A stretch of 64,000 nt of DNA from Vallitaleaceae bacterium (GTDB lineage: Bacteria; Bacillota; Clostridia; Lachnospirales; Vallitaleaceae): the NCBI GenBank assembly GCA_028277605.1, contig JANQFZ010000046.1:62001-126000 (forward strand), in the 5' to 3' direction. The notes under the pieces were generated by a model. It was not told the DNA's origin. It ran no database searches and saw only the letters and a program-made list of their open reading frames with translations. Of the stretch, positions 36,374 through 45,862 are shown piece by piece (the first letter of the stretch is position 1; every line of letters starts with the position of its first letter). The position numbers and the translations under genes are program-made.

Positions 36374-37909
36374 TTATTTTAATAAAGAACGACCTGTCAT
36401 TTCTTTAGGCTGCTCAATACCCATCATATCTAATAGAGTAGGAGCAATGTCTGATAGCTTCCCACCTTCATCAAGAGTAACACCCTTCTTATAATTAACT
36501 AAAATAAAAGGAACAGGGTTAATGGTATGAGCTGTATGTGGCAAACCTGTTTCATAATCAGTCAACTGTTCTGCATTTCCATGGTCTGCACAAACAAACA
36601 TTTGACCGTCTACTTCCAGTAGAGCCTCTAAAGCTTTTCCAACACACTCATCTACTGTTTCAACAGCTTTAATAGCAGCCTCTTCTACTCCTGTATGCCC
36701 CACCATATCTGGGTTAGCAAAATTAATAACAATCAAATCATAGCGTTTGGACAGAATGCTCTCATTAAGCTTTTCAGAGACCTCATAAGCACTCATCTCT
36801 GGCTGAAGATCATAGGTTGCAACCTTTGGAGAGGGTATGAGTGTTCTATCTTCACCTTGGTTAGGCTCTTCTATACCACCATTAAAGAAAAAGGTAACAT
36901 GGGGATACTTCTCTGTTTCTGCTAGTCTTAGCTGGGTCTTTCCTTGTGAAGCAAGATACTCCCCTAATGTATTTTTTAATATAACCTTATCAAAGGCAAT
37001 GCTTTTATTTGGAATTGTAACATCGTATTCTGTAAAGCATATATAAGTCAATGGTATAAAGCTTTCTCTTTTAAATCCACTGAAATCTTCATCACAGAAA
37101 GCTCTTGTTAATTGCCTTGCTCTATCGGGTCTGAAGTTAAAGAAAATAATAGAATCATTATCTTGCACCTTTGCTGTCGGTTCACCTTCATAAGTGACAA
37201 CCGTTGGTATGACAAACTCATCTGTGATTTTGTCATCATATGAAGCTTGAACAGCGCTCATAGCACTATCTGCCTTATTGCCCTCAGCAAATACTAAAGC
37301 ATCATAAGCAAGCTTGGTTCTTTCCCAGCGGTTATCTCTGTCCATAGAATAGTAACGTCCAATAACCGTTGCGATTTTACCAACACCTATTTCTCTCATC
37401 TTTTCCTCTAATTCTTCAACACACTGCTTACCTGAAGTCGGTGGTGTATCTCTACCGTCCAAAAAGACATGAACGTAAACATCTTCTAATTCATTTTGCT
37501 TTGCAAGCTTTAATAGAGCATATAGATGCTCTTGATGGCTATGCACACCACCGTCGGATACTAAACCTAATAGATGAAGGGAAGAATGATGTTTTTTACA
37601 ATTGTTGACGGCTTTCAAGAACGCTTCATTGTCAAAAAACGACTTATCTTCAATTGCTTTGCTAATTCTGGTAAACTGCTGGTAGACAATTCTACCAGCA
37701 CCGATATTCAAGTGTCCTACTTCAGAATTACCCATCTGTCCATGAGGTAGTCCTACATCTAATCCACTTGCATGACCTTGAACCCAAGGATAATCTTTTA
37801 AAAGCTTATCAACATTGGGAGTATGGCCTAGAAACACAGCATTTGATTCTTTTTTTTCACTCAATCCATAACCATCTAAAATCATTAATACAGTTGGTTT
37901 ATTTATCAT
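36374..37909 (-). CDS. gpmI: 2,3-bisphosphoglycerate-independent phosphoglycerate mutase
   Basis: The 511-residue enzyme of the alkaline phosphatase superfamily has LMILDGYGLSEKKESNAV with the first metal Asp, GQMGNSEVGHLNIGAGR with the phosphoserine, HVFLDGRDTPP, and the second metal-site motifs NFANPDMVGHTG and VCADHGNAEQ. It interconverts 3- and 2-phosphoglycerate with manganese. It lies between tpiA and eno, as in the B. subtilis gap operon, 25 bp upstream of eno. Confidence 0.97.
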   Translation of the reverse strand: MINKPTVLMILDGYGLSEKKESNAVFLGHTPNVDKLLKDYPWVQGHASGLDVGLPHGQMGNSEVGHLNIGAGRIVYQQFTRISKAIEDKSFFDNEAFLKAVNNCKKHHSSLHLLGLVSDGGVHSHQEHLYALLKLAKQNELEDVYVHVFLDGRDTPPTSGKQCVEELEEKMREIGVGKIATVIGRYYSMDRDNRWERTKLAYDALVFAEGNKADSAMSAVQASYDDKITDEFVIPTVVTYEGEPTAKVQDNDSIIFFNFRPDRARQLTRAFCDEDFSGFKRESFIPLTYICFTEYDVTIPNKSIAFDKVILKNTLGEYLASQGKTQLRLAETEKYPHVTFFFNGGIEEPNQGEDRTLIPSPKVATYDLQPEMSAYEVSEKLNESILSKRYDLIVINFANPDMVGHTGVEEAAIKAVETVDECVGKALEALLEVDGQMFVCADHGNAEQLTDYETGLPHTAHTINPVPFILVNYKKGVTLDEGGKLSDIAPTLLDMMGIEQPKEMTGRSLLK

Positions 37910-38024
37910 TTTGGCTCCTTCTTATCTAAATCTATTATAGGTAATGAAATAAATATCTATTCTTATAAAGTTATTACAATTTATCATTTTCCTTTGAAGT
38001 AACGAATCAAACATAAAGCTTTAA

Positions 38025-38774
38025 CTACTTATAATTTACGATATTACCAAAATCTGTGGTTAAGCTAGCACCACCAACTAAACCACCGTCTATATTAGGC
38101 ATGCTAAATAACTCTTTAGCGTTTGCACTTTTCACACTACCGCCATATTGTATTCTTACTGCTTGGGCAGTTTCTTGGTCATAGATTTCACTAACCACTT
38201 GACGGATAGCCGCACATACTTCTTCTGCCTGTTGAGATGTTGCTGTCTTACCTGTTCCTATCGCCCAAATAGGCTCATAGGCAATTACCATTTTCATTGC
38301 ATCTTCTTTAGATACATTTTTAAGGGCAATCTTTGTTTGTAATCGAACTAAGTCAACAGTAATGCCTTGTTCTCTCTGTTCTAGTGTTTCGCCAACACAA
38401 ACGATAGGTATAAGCTTATGCTCTATTGCTTTTAGAACTTTTTTATTTACTGTTTCATCAGTCTCTGAAAAATAAGCTCGTCTTTCAGAATGACCAATAA
38501 CGACGTATTGAACACCGATTTCGGTTAACATGTTAGGAGCAACTTCACCTGTATAGGCACCGCTTTCCTCATAATACATGTTTTGTGCACCAATGGCAAT
38601 ATCAGAACCTTTAGCAGCTTCAATAGCTGAAACCAGTGAAACAAATGGCGTGCAGAATACAACATCTACTTCGTCATTTTTTACTAACGGTTTTAAGGCT
38701 TTTATTAATTCAACCGTTTCAGAAGGTGTTTTGTTCATTTTCCAGTTACCTGCAACAATCTTCTTACGCATCAT
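38025..38774 (-). CDS. tpiA: Triosephosphate isomerase
   Basis: The 249-residue TIM barrel contains [10 protein letters not shown] (catalytic Lys and Asn), [12 protein letters not shown] (catalytic His) and [16 protein letters not shown] (catalytic Glu), with phosphate-binding GGSVKSANA and GGLVGGASL at the end. It interconverts dihydroxyacetone phosphate and glyceraldehyde 3-phosphate. Two consecutive ATGs follow an AAGGA site, so the exact first residue is uncertain by one. It is the fourth gene of the glycolytic operon. Confidence 0.97.
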   Translation of the reverse strand: MMRKKIVAGNWKMNKTPSETVELIKALKPLVKNDEVDVVFCTPFVSLVSAIEAAKGSDIAIGAQNMYYEESGAYTGEVAPNMLTEIGVQYVVIGHSERRAYFSETDETVNKKVLKAIEHKLIPIVCVGETLEQREQGITVDLVRLQTKIALKNVSKEDAMKMVIAYEPIWAIGTGKTATSQQAEEVCAAIRQVVSEIYDQETAQAVRIQYGGSVKSANAKELFSMPNIDGGLVGGASLTTDFGNIVNYK

Positions 38775-38853
38775 AACATTCCTTCCATCATTTTAGTATT
38801 TTAACAAGCAAATCATATCTAACAAGTACAACTATATAAACTGAATCATGTCT

Positions 38854-38889
38854 AATGATAGCTATAGCAATAACAGATAAGCTATCATT
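38854..38889. other. Intercistronic hairpin between pgk and tpiA
   Basis: Perfect 10-bp stem AATGATAGCT/AGCTATCATT with a 16-nt loop and no T-run. It is more likely an mRNA-processing or stability element than a terminator. Confidence 0.5.
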
Positions 38890-38908
38890 CTTACGATATT
38901 AAATTTAA

Positions 38909-40102
38909 CTATTTATTATTAGCAGCCGCAACTCCTGGTAGTTCTTTTCCTTCCAAGAATTCCAAAGAAGCTCCGCCACCAGTAGATATATGAGACATTT
39001 TATCGCCAAAGCCTAATTGATTAACAGCCGCCGCTGAATCTCCACCACCAATAATAGTGGTTGCATCAGTTGCTGCTAATGCTTTTGCAACAGCTTTTGT
39101 TCCATTAGCAAAGTTTTCAAACTCGAAAACACCCATAGGACCATTCCAAACCACTGTCTTAGCATCTTTAACAGCGTCTGCAAAAAGCGTTTGTGTTTCT
39201 GCTCCTATATCTAAGCCTTGCCAATCAGGATCAATACCATCATGAGAAACTGTCTTGAAAGGTGTATCATTTTTAAACTCTCTGGCAACAACATTATCAA
39301 TAGGTAATAATAGCTTAACGCCCTTATCTTCAGCTTTTTTGATCATATCACCAGCATAATCCACTTTATCAGCTTCTAATAGCGACTTACCTATTCTGTC
39401 ACCTTTAGCTTTTAAAAACGTATAAGCCATACCACCACCAATAATCAGTGTATCGACCTTTTCTAATAAGTTATTAATTACATTAATTTTATCTGAAACT
39501 TTTGCTCCACCAAGAATAGCTACGAAAGGTCTTTCTGGATTATTCACAGCATTTCCTAGGAAATTAATTTCTTTTTCCATCAAATAACCCACCGCACAGG
39601 TATCTACGTATTGAGTAACACCTACATTAGAACAGTGTGAACGATGTGCCGTACCAAAAGCATCGTTTACAAACACATCACAAAGGCTTGCAAGCTCTTT
39701 ACTAAAAGCTTCACCATTTTTAGTTTCCTCTTTACGATAACGGGTATTTTCTAATAATACAACATCCCCGTCTTGCATTGATTCAACAGCTTTTTTTGCA
39801 TTTTCTCCTACCACTGTATCATCTGCTGCAAAAACAACTTCTTTTTTTAATAACTCATTTAGCCTTTTTGCAACGGGTGCTAAGGATAGCTCTGGCTTAG
39901 CTTCTCCTTTAGGCTTTCCTAAATGAGAGCATAGGATAACTTTAGCACCTTCATCTATAAGCTTATTGATAGTTGGTAATGCAGCTGTCAGTCTATTCTC
40001 ATCTGTAATAACACCCTCTTTTAAAGGGACATTAAAATCACATCTAACTAATACCTTTTTACCCTTTACTGAAATATCTTCTACTGTTTTCTTATTTAAC
40101 AT
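38909..40102 (-). CDS. pgk: Phosphoglycerate kinase
   Basis: The 397-residue enzyme contains [26 protein letters not shown], the substrate-site arginine in [27 protein letters not shown] and the nucleotide loop [13 protein letters not shown]. The C-terminal motifs are [11 protein letters not shown] and [13 protein letters not shown]. It makes ATP from 1,3-bisphosphoglycerate. It is the third gene of the operon, with a long hairpin in the gap that separates it from gap. Confidence 0.98.
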   Translation of the reverse strand: MLNKKTVEDISVKGKKVLVRCDFNVPLKEGVITDENRLTAALPTINKLIDEGAKVILCSHLGKPKGEAKPELSLAPVAKRLNELLKKEVVFAADDTVVGENAKKAVESMQDGDVVLLENTRYRKEETKNGEAFSKELASLCDVFVNDAFGTAHRSHCSNVGVTQYVDTCAVGYLMEKEINFLGNAVNNPERPFVAILGGAKVSDKINVINNLLEKVDTLIIGGGMAYTFLKAKGDRIGKSLLEADKVDYAGDMIKKAEDKGVKLLLPIDNVVAREFKNDTPFKTVSHDGIDPDWQGLDIGAETQTLFADAVKDAKTVVWNGPMGVFEFENFANGTKAVAKALAATDATTIIGGGDSAAAVNQLGFGDKMSHISTGGGASLEFLEGKELPGVAAANNK

Positions 40103-40131
40103 ACGCCGTCTCCCTTCTTTTAATTGATAAA

Positions 40132-40167
40132 GGTCCGGTCCTATAGTTCAAACTACAAAACCGGACC
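40132..40167. other. Nested intercistronic hairpin between gap and pgk
   Basis: Outer stem GGTCCGGT/ACCGGACC (40132-40139 with 40160-40167) and inner stem TAGTT/AACTA. It is GC-rich against the AT-rich background and lacks a T-run. A role in processing or in stabilising the gap transcript is plausible. Confidence 0.55.
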
Positions 40168-40266
40168 CCTATGCCCTAATCCTTTATGATGATAATTTCT
40201 ATTATGCAGAAAGTTATGCAATGCTTTAATAGATTTATCATTATTAATTTAGGGTATTTAAATCAT

Positions 40267-41250
40267 TTATAATCTGTCTGCTACGTATACAGCTAAATCA
40301 ACAATTCTGTTTGAGTATCCCCACTCGTTGTCATACCATGAAAGTACTTTAACCATGTTTCCACCCATTACTAATGTAGATAATCCATCTACGATAGTAG
40401 AATGAGGATCTTTTCTATAATCAATAGAAACTAAAGGCTCATCAGAATAACCTAATACTTCTGTAGCTGCTGCTTTTAAAGCACCATTTACATCTTCTAC
40501 AGTTACGTCTTTATCTAATTCGATGGTTAAGTCAACAACGGAAACTGTAGGTGTTGGCACACGCATAGCCATACCAGTTAATTTTCCTTTTAAAGCTGGA
40601 ATAACCTTAGCAACCGCTTCTGCTGCACCAGTTGTAGTAGGAATAATAGATTCTGCTGCTGCACGAGCTCTTCTTAAGTCACTATGAGGTAAATCTAATA
40701 TTCTTTGGTCATTGGTATATGAGTGTACTGTGGTCATAATACCTCTCTTGATACCAAAATTATCGTTAAGAACTTTAGCTACAGGAGCTAAACAGTTGGT
40801 TGTACAGGATGCATTATCAATGATGTCATCTTCTTTTGGATCGTACTCATTTTCGTTAACACCCATAACAATGGATTTTGTTCCTTTACCAGGTGCAGAA
40901 ATAAGAACTTTCTTAGCGCCAGCATCAATATGTAATTGAGCTTGCTCTTTTTTTCTAAATAAACCAGTGCATTCCATGACAACATCAACACCAAGTTCAC
41001 CCCAAGGATTATCTGCTGGGTTTCTGTTAGCAGTAACCTTGACTTCTTTTCCATTAACAACTAAAGCGCCTTCCTTAGCTTCAACTGTTGCATCAAATTT
41101 TCCAAAGCATGAATCGTATTTTAAAAGATGAGCTAAAGTTTTTGAGTCTGTTAAATCATTGATAGCTACGACATCTAATCCTTTTTCCATAGCTATTTTA
41201 AAGGCATTACGTCCAATACGTCCAAAACCATTAATTGCATATTTTGCCAT
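40267..41250 (-). CDS. gap: Glyceraldehyde-3-phosphate dehydrogenase (NAD type)
   Basis: The 327-residue enzyme has the NAD-binding start KYAINGFGRIGRNAFKIA, VAINDLTDSKTLAHLLKYDS and the catalytic ASCTTNCLAPVAKVL with its nucleophilic Cys. It ends with the conserved WYDNEWGYSNRIVDL. Its Asn-Asp near residue 32 fits NAD preference. It is the first enzyme gene after cggR, with an AGGAGG ribosome site before the ATG. Confidence 0.98.
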   Translation of the reverse strand: MAKYAINGFGRIGRNAFKIAMEKGLDVVAINDLTDSKTLAHLLKYDSCFGKFDATVEAKEGALVVNGKEVKVTANRNPADNPWGELGVDVVMECTGLFRKKEQAQLHIDAGAKKVLISAPGKGTKSIVMGVNENEYDPKEDDIIDNASCTTNCLAPVAKVLNDNFGIKRGIMTTVHSYTNDQRILDLPHSDLRRARAAAESIIPTTTGAAEAVAKVIPALKGKLTGMAMRVPTPTVSVVDLTIELDKDVTVEDVNGALKAAATEVLGYSDEPLVSIDYRKDPHSTIVDGLSTLVMGGNMVKVLSWYDNEWGYSNRIVDLAVYVADRL

Positions 41251-41309
41251 AATAAAGTTCCTCCTAATAATTTTATTTATATTAAGCTGTAAAACAGCTT
41301 ATAAACTAT

Positions 41310-42338
41310 TTAGTGTTCTAGTATCCTAATTATCTCATGTGCAGCACCTTCATCAATAACTAAACAGCCCTTTTTAAACAGCTCTCTAACCGATATAATC
41401 GCATGTGCCTTATTAGCACCGCCTGCTACAGCAATAGAGTAGGACAAGTGAAGCATTTGTTCTAATTTTATACCAATTGACCTTGACGTATACACACTTT
41501 CGCCATCTTTATTGAAATAGTAGCCTAAGGCTTCTCCTACTGCCTTGCGCCTAATAAGAAAATCCGCAACAGTATCAGATAAATTTCTTATGTCTGCCAT
41601 TTCTAAAGCATTACCGATTCCAAAAAGCAAGACATCTGCTATAAGAATCATATCTATAACGCCATGAATCTCAGGTTCTTTTCTGATACTTTCTAATGCT
41701 TTTCGGCTAAGATTATCTGGAATATTGAGTAATTGATAATCGGCATTTAATTTGTGAGCTAATAATGCGGCTAAGGTGTTGGCTTGATACTCTACATGTG
41801 TTCTAAGACTCCCTCTTGCTGGCACAACCAACAGATTACTTAAAGAGGATGTTTCTCTAATAGAATTAACGACATGATAAACGGTACTGCCCCCTGTTAA
41901 TGCTACAATAGAATTATGCTGACTCCTTGTTAGCAACTCTTGACCTGCTGCTTTTCCAATGTATTGTTTTACATAAGGATCATCATCAGCATTACCAGCA
42001 ACTATGATAACTTTTTGACAATTTAAAAGAGCTTGTACCTTTTTTTGCAGGTTATTGAGTCCTTCTAAGTCATTGATAATATCTTCTAAGTCATTGATAA
42101 GCATTTTACCTTGTTTTGTAATGGTCATACCAGATGCACTCACATTAAGATAATGCTCATTTTTAAGAAATTCTACTTCTCTTCTAACTATCTTTTCAGA
42201 TATTTTTAAGTGATTGGATATATTTCTTCTTCCTACTGGCTGGTGAAATTGTATGCCTTTTAACAGCTTGTACCTTCTATAGAGGACTTCTAATTCATCA
42301 GGTATAATTTTTCTCAAGATAGAAAGCTTGTTTTCCAT
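41310..42338 (-). CDS. cggR: Central glycolytic genes regulator CggR (SorC/DeoR family)
   Basis: The 342-residue regulator has an N-terminal winged-helix DNA-binding domain (VGRRNISNHLKISEKIVRREV, about residues 35-58) and a C-terminal SorC sugar-phosphate-binding domain (VVPARGSLRTHVEYQANTLAALL, GVIDMILIADVLLFGIGNALEMA, SIAVAGGANKAHAIISVRELF). In B. subtilis CggR represses this operon and is released by fructose-1,6-bisphosphate. The same role is expected here because it heads the same gene order and has CGGGAC direct repeats over its promoter. Confidence 0.94.
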   Translation of the reverse strand: MENKLSILRKIIPDELEVLYRRYKLLKGIQFHQPVGRRNISNHLKISEKIVRREVEFLKNEHYLNVSASGMTITKQGKMLINDLEDIINDLEGLNNLQKKVQALLNCQKVIIVAGNADDDPYVKQYIGKAAGQELLTRSQHNSIVALTGGSTVYHVVNSIRETSSLSNLLVVPARGSLRTHVEYQANTLAALLAHKLNADYQLLNIPDNLSRKALESIRKEPEIHGVIDMILIADVLLFGIGNALEMADIRNLSDTVADFLIRRKAVGEALGYYFNKDGESVYTSRSIGIKLEQMLHLSYSIAVAGGANKAHAIISVRELFKKGCLVIDEGAAHEIIRILEH

Positions 42339-42360
42339 ACATTCACCTTGGCCCTCTCAG

Positions 42361-42394
42361 GTCCCGATATACAAAATCAGTCCCGATCAGTCAA
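42361..42394 (-). promoter_or_regulatory. CggR-type operator overlapping the glycolytic operon promoter
   Basis: Read leftward: TTGACT (42394-42389), 17-nt spacer, TATATC (42371-42366). Two direct CGGGAC repeats (at 42380-42385 and 42361-42366) are 19 nt apart, one in the spacer and one at the -10 box. B. subtilis CggR also binds paired CGGGAC repeats. Bound repressor would cover the promoter itself. Confidence 0.75.
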
Positions 42395-42854
42395 TAAAAA
42401 GTAGATTTGGAAATGTTTCCTTACCATCTATATTTTACATAATTGTTCAAAAAAATTCAAGGCTTTTTTTCAATATAAGAGGATTTATAGCAAAAAATTA
42501 ACAGGTTGTTAACAGGTATACTATTCAAACCATTAAAAAATATTTAGGAGTATCTAAAAGTTTTAATATAGAATTAGATTTAGAGTGGTTGATAATAACA
42601 ACGAAAAACTATTGAGCTTGTGGGAGATAGGTAAAAAGATAAGCTTAATATGAAGTATTAATAGGTTTAGATAGGTAATAAGTTAGATTAGGTAATAAGT
42701 TAGATAGGGTGATATTAATAGACAGAAGCATTAAATTAAAATATCAGAAGCAAAAGCCTAGACTCCTATCATAAAGTAAAAGCCACGAGAGGCATACACC
42801 GATACTTTTTCGGTATATGCACACTTGCTTAAAAGGAATATCTTTAAACCATGA
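42395..42854. other. Intergenic region between cggR and the phosphate symporter gene
   Basis: It contains the palindrome GGAAATGTTTCC (42409-42420) just upstream of the cggR -35 box. A perfect 17-bp tandem duplication occurs at 42672-42705. A hairpin GCATACACCGA/TCGGTATATGC near 42793-42822 probably ends the phosphate-transporter transcript. No gene was found. Confidence 0.5.
42672..42705. repeat. Perfect tandem duplication, 17-bp unit TAGGTAATAAGTTAGAT
   Basis: Two exact copies, 42672-42688 and 42689-42705, in non-coding DNA. Confidence 0.8.
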
Positions 42855-44525
42855 TTATATAATTTCGTCTTTTATATAGTAAGCAATGTTTAATGCATGG
42901 TCGGAGATCCTCTCATAATTATTGATAGAATCAAGAAAGACAACGCCCGTAGAAGAATCACATATATTATTTGATAATCGATTGATATGCTTTTCTCTAA
43001 GTTCTTCTTCTAATGTATCCACAAGCTCTTCATTCTGTTCCACTTTTCTTATGTACTCTGTATTCTCTGTTTCTCTAGCTTTAATTGCGTATTCCAAAGT
43101 CTCTATTGCTATCCTAGAAATATTTCTAAATTCCACTAATGCTGTTTCAGAAAATGTACAATCATTGTCTAAATAGTATTGAGCCAGCTCAGCTATATTT
43201 TCAGCATGGTCTCCAACCCTTTCTATATCATTAATGGTATGAAATAGGTTAGTAACAATGATATTTTGATGTTCACTCAATGATGTATTACTAATTTTAA
43301 CCAAATATTCCGTTATTAATTTTTCTAAAGCATTAATATCTTTCTCACTCTTTATGACGCATTCAATTTTGTTTTTATCTTTTTCTAATAAAGCTTCAGT
43401 GGCTAATTTAGTATTCTTTAAAGATAACTGCCCCATATTAACAACTTCTTTAATAGCATTTTCAACCGCAAAACTAGGTGTTTCTAATATTCTTTCATCC
43501 ATATGCTTGAGAGCCATTTGTGGCTCACCAACGGTAACAATATCCGAGCCTTTAACAATTCTTTTGGACAGATTAACCAATCGGTTAGCAAAAGGAAATA
43601 GAACTAGCGTGACGGTAATATTAAAAATGGTATGGAAAATACTAATTTCAGTTGATGTAATATTTCTATTACCTAGTGAAACATTAATAATGTTGAGATA
43701 AATAATTGTAATGATAGCAAATAGTACAGAACCAATAACATTAAATAGTAAATGTATATAGGCTGCTCTTTTTGCTGTCTTATTAGCTCCAATACTGGAT
43801 AGCATAGCTGTAATACATGTCCCTATATTCTGCCCTAAAATAATATAGACGGCAGCATTCCAAGGAACAAGTGCTAAAGCTGCTAAGGTTTGAAGAATTG
43901 AAACGGATGCGGAACTACTTTGGATGATAGCTGTTACAGCTGCTCCAATTAGTATTCCAAGAACAGGATTTTTTCCTAATACTAAAAAAGCATTTTTAAA
44001 GGCTTCACAATCTTTGAATGGAGAAATTGCATCCTTCATCATATCTAAGCCAATAAATAAAAGACCAAAACCAATAATGATTTCTCCAATATGCTTTTTT
44101 TTGTTAGATTTGCAAAAAAATAAAATGATAGCGCCTATACCAATGGCAAAAGGAGCCAGTTTAGAAGGTTTTAGAAACTGTGACCATTCATTTGATGATA
44201 CAAGCCATGATGTTATCGTTGTTCCAATATTAGCACCCATTATGACGCCAACCGCTTGAGTTAACTTTAGCAAACCAGCATTGACAAACCCTACCACCAT
44301 AACTGTAGTCGCTGAACTACTTTGAATAATCGCTGTAACAAGAGCACCTACCGTAACGGCTAAAATTCTGTTATTTGTTAACATACCTAATAAGTTTTTC
44401 ATTTTATTACCAGCAGAGGTCTGAAGTCCTTCAGCCATGATATTCATACCATAGATAAACATCCCAAAACCGCCAATAAAACCAAAAATAATAAAAATTA
44501 AATCGGTAGTACTTAGATCTCCCAT
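42855..44525 (-). CDS. Na+/phosphate cotransporter with C-terminal PhoU-like domain
   Basis: The 556-residue membrane protein has two NptA/Na_Pi_cotrans repeats, each with a QSSSA motif (TAIIQSSSATTVMVVGFVNAG near residue 65; TAIIQSSSASVSILQTLAAL near residue 200). Residues about 340-550 form a helical PhoU-like domain (TNLFHTINDIERVGDHAENIA; NNYERISDHALNIAYYI). It is expected to import phosphate with sodium. It starts just before 44525 with an AGGAGG-like site and stands alone. Confidence 0.93.
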   Translation of the reverse strand: MGDLSTTDLIFIIFGFIGGFGMFIYGMNIMAEGLQTSAGNKMKNLLGMLTNNRILAVTVGALVTAIIQSSSATTVMVVGFVNAGLLKLTQAVGVIMGANIGTTITSWLVSSNEWSQFLKPSKLAPFAIGIGAIILFFCKSNKKKHIGEIIIGFGLLFIGLDMMKDAISPFKDCEAFKNAFLVLGKNPVLGILIGAAVTAIIQSSSASVSILQTLAALALVPWNAAVYIILGQNIGTCITAMLSSIGANKTAKRAAYIHLLFNVIGSVLFAIITIIYLNIINVSLGNRNITSTEISIFHTIFNITVTLVLFPFANRLVNLSKRIVKGSDIVTVGEPQMALKHMDERILETPSFAVENAIKEVVNMGQLSLKNTKLATEALLEKDKNKIECVIKSEKDINALEKLITEYLVKISNTSLSEHQNIIVTNLFHTINDIERVGDHAENIAELAQYYLDNDCTFSETALVEFRNISRIAIETLEYAIKARETENTEYIRKVEQNEELVDTLEEELREKHINRLSNNICDSSTGVVFLDSINNYERISDHALNIAYYIKDEII

Positions 44526-44909
44526 GAGTTGCCTCCTAGATTAAGATGTTAATAAATTGTTAATATAGCCACGAATAGTTTAACATAAAATTAAAAAAGA
44601 TTACAAGCTTAATTTTTAGAACACTGTCAAATTGTGATAGATAAATGGACATAATTACTAATTTATAGTAGAAAAAAGGGATAACATGAAACACTTACAC
44701 ATCATGTCTATCTTTAATGTATACAAGCTTTTGGATATTTTTCTTCAAAAAAATTTCTTACTTGGTACAATAACTATTACTTTATTATAAGCCCTCTCTT
44801 TTTTTAATTTCCTTAATTTTTATATTATGGAAGCTAATTAATAGATGAATTAATTTTACTCATACCAATTTATATGTTAAGATTAGAAAAAATATTAGAG
44901 GTGATAGTA
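44526..44909. other. Intergenic region, nothing recognised
   Basis: AT-rich divergent spacer between the phosphate symporter and the PHP phosphatase genes. I could fix no promoter, repeat or small reading frame with confidence. Confidence 0.4.
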
Positions 44910-45719
44910 TTGAAGAAATATGATTATCATGTTCACAGCCATTTTTCAGGAGATTGTGAAACCGATGTTAGAGATATTTTAGAGTTTGGAATAAAAAATC
45001 ATGTAGATACAATATGTCTTACTGACCATTATGATTACGATTATCCATATGATGATGTCTGCTTTGAACTAGATATTGATAACTATTTTCCTACACTTGA
45101 GCGACTACAGGAAACGTATAAGGATAGAATTAATCTTCTAATAGGTATTGAAGTAGGTGTTCAGCCCCATATTATAGATTTCCTACATAAAAAACTATGT
45201 CAATATCCATTTGACTTTATCATCGCCTCAACTCATTTGATAGATAAGATGGATCCTTATTATAAAGATTTCTTTACTGGAAAAACACAGTATGAGGCAT
45301 ACTACCGCTACTTTGAAACAATACTAGAAACTGTAAAGACTTATAAAGAATATGATGTTTTTGGTCATTTGGACTATATCATACGCTATGGTAATTTTGA
45401 GAATAAGAGTCTTTCTAGTTTTGACTATAATGATATAATTGACGAGATCCTAAAAACAATCATAGATACTTCACATGGTATTGAAATTAATACCTCAGGA
45501 TTAAGATATGGGCTTAATCAAGCGCATCCAAATGAGAAAATACTAAAAAGGTATAGAGAATTGGGAGGCGAAATAATTACGATTGGTTCAGATGCACATA
45601 ATGCTAAAGACCTTTGCTCCTACTATGATTATGCTGTAGATATGCTTAAGAATTGTGGATTCAAGTATCTCAGTATTTTTCAGAAAAGAAAACCTACATT
45701 GATTAAGTTAGACAGTTGA
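44910..45719 (+). CDS. PHP-domain phosphatase, histidinol-phosphatase (HisJ/HisK) family
   Basis: The protein of about 269 residues has the four PHP motifs: DYHVHSHFSGD, CLTDHYDYDYPYD, FGHLDYIIRYG and TIGSDAHNAKDL, which supply the trinuclear metal site. Motif spacing fits the PHP-type histidinol phosphatases, but no histidine genes are nearby, so another phosphoester substrate is possible. I chose the TTG at 44910 because GAGGTGAT lies 6 nt upstream. The ATG at 44874 has no ribosome site. Confidence 0.85.
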   Translation: MKKYDYHVHSHFSGDCETDVRDILEFGIKNHVDTICLTDHYDYDYPYDDVCFELDIDNYFPTLERLQETYKDRINLLIGIEVGVQPHIIDFLHKKLCQYPFDFIIASTHLIDKMDPYYKDFFTGKTQYEAYYRYFETILETVKTYKEYDVFGHLDYIIRYGNFENKSLSSFDYNDIIDEILKTIIDTSHGIEINTSGLRYGLNQAHPNEKILKRYRELGGEIITIGSDAHNAKDLCSYYDYAVDMLKNCGFKYLSIFQKRKPTLIKLDS

Positions 45720-45862
45720 CTCAACTGCCATGATTAACAAAGCGTGTCAAATAGGATATACAATTGAATAGTTAGATATAATAAAAGTTAGAACAAGTAT
45801 GAATAGCATAATCATGAAAATTTAAACTATACTTTTAATAAGTAAACCTTTATGAGGTAGCT

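Noticed and set aside
40788-41060. A 90-codon minus-strand frame inside gap
   Set aside because: Out-of-frame shadow of the conserved GAPDH sequence.
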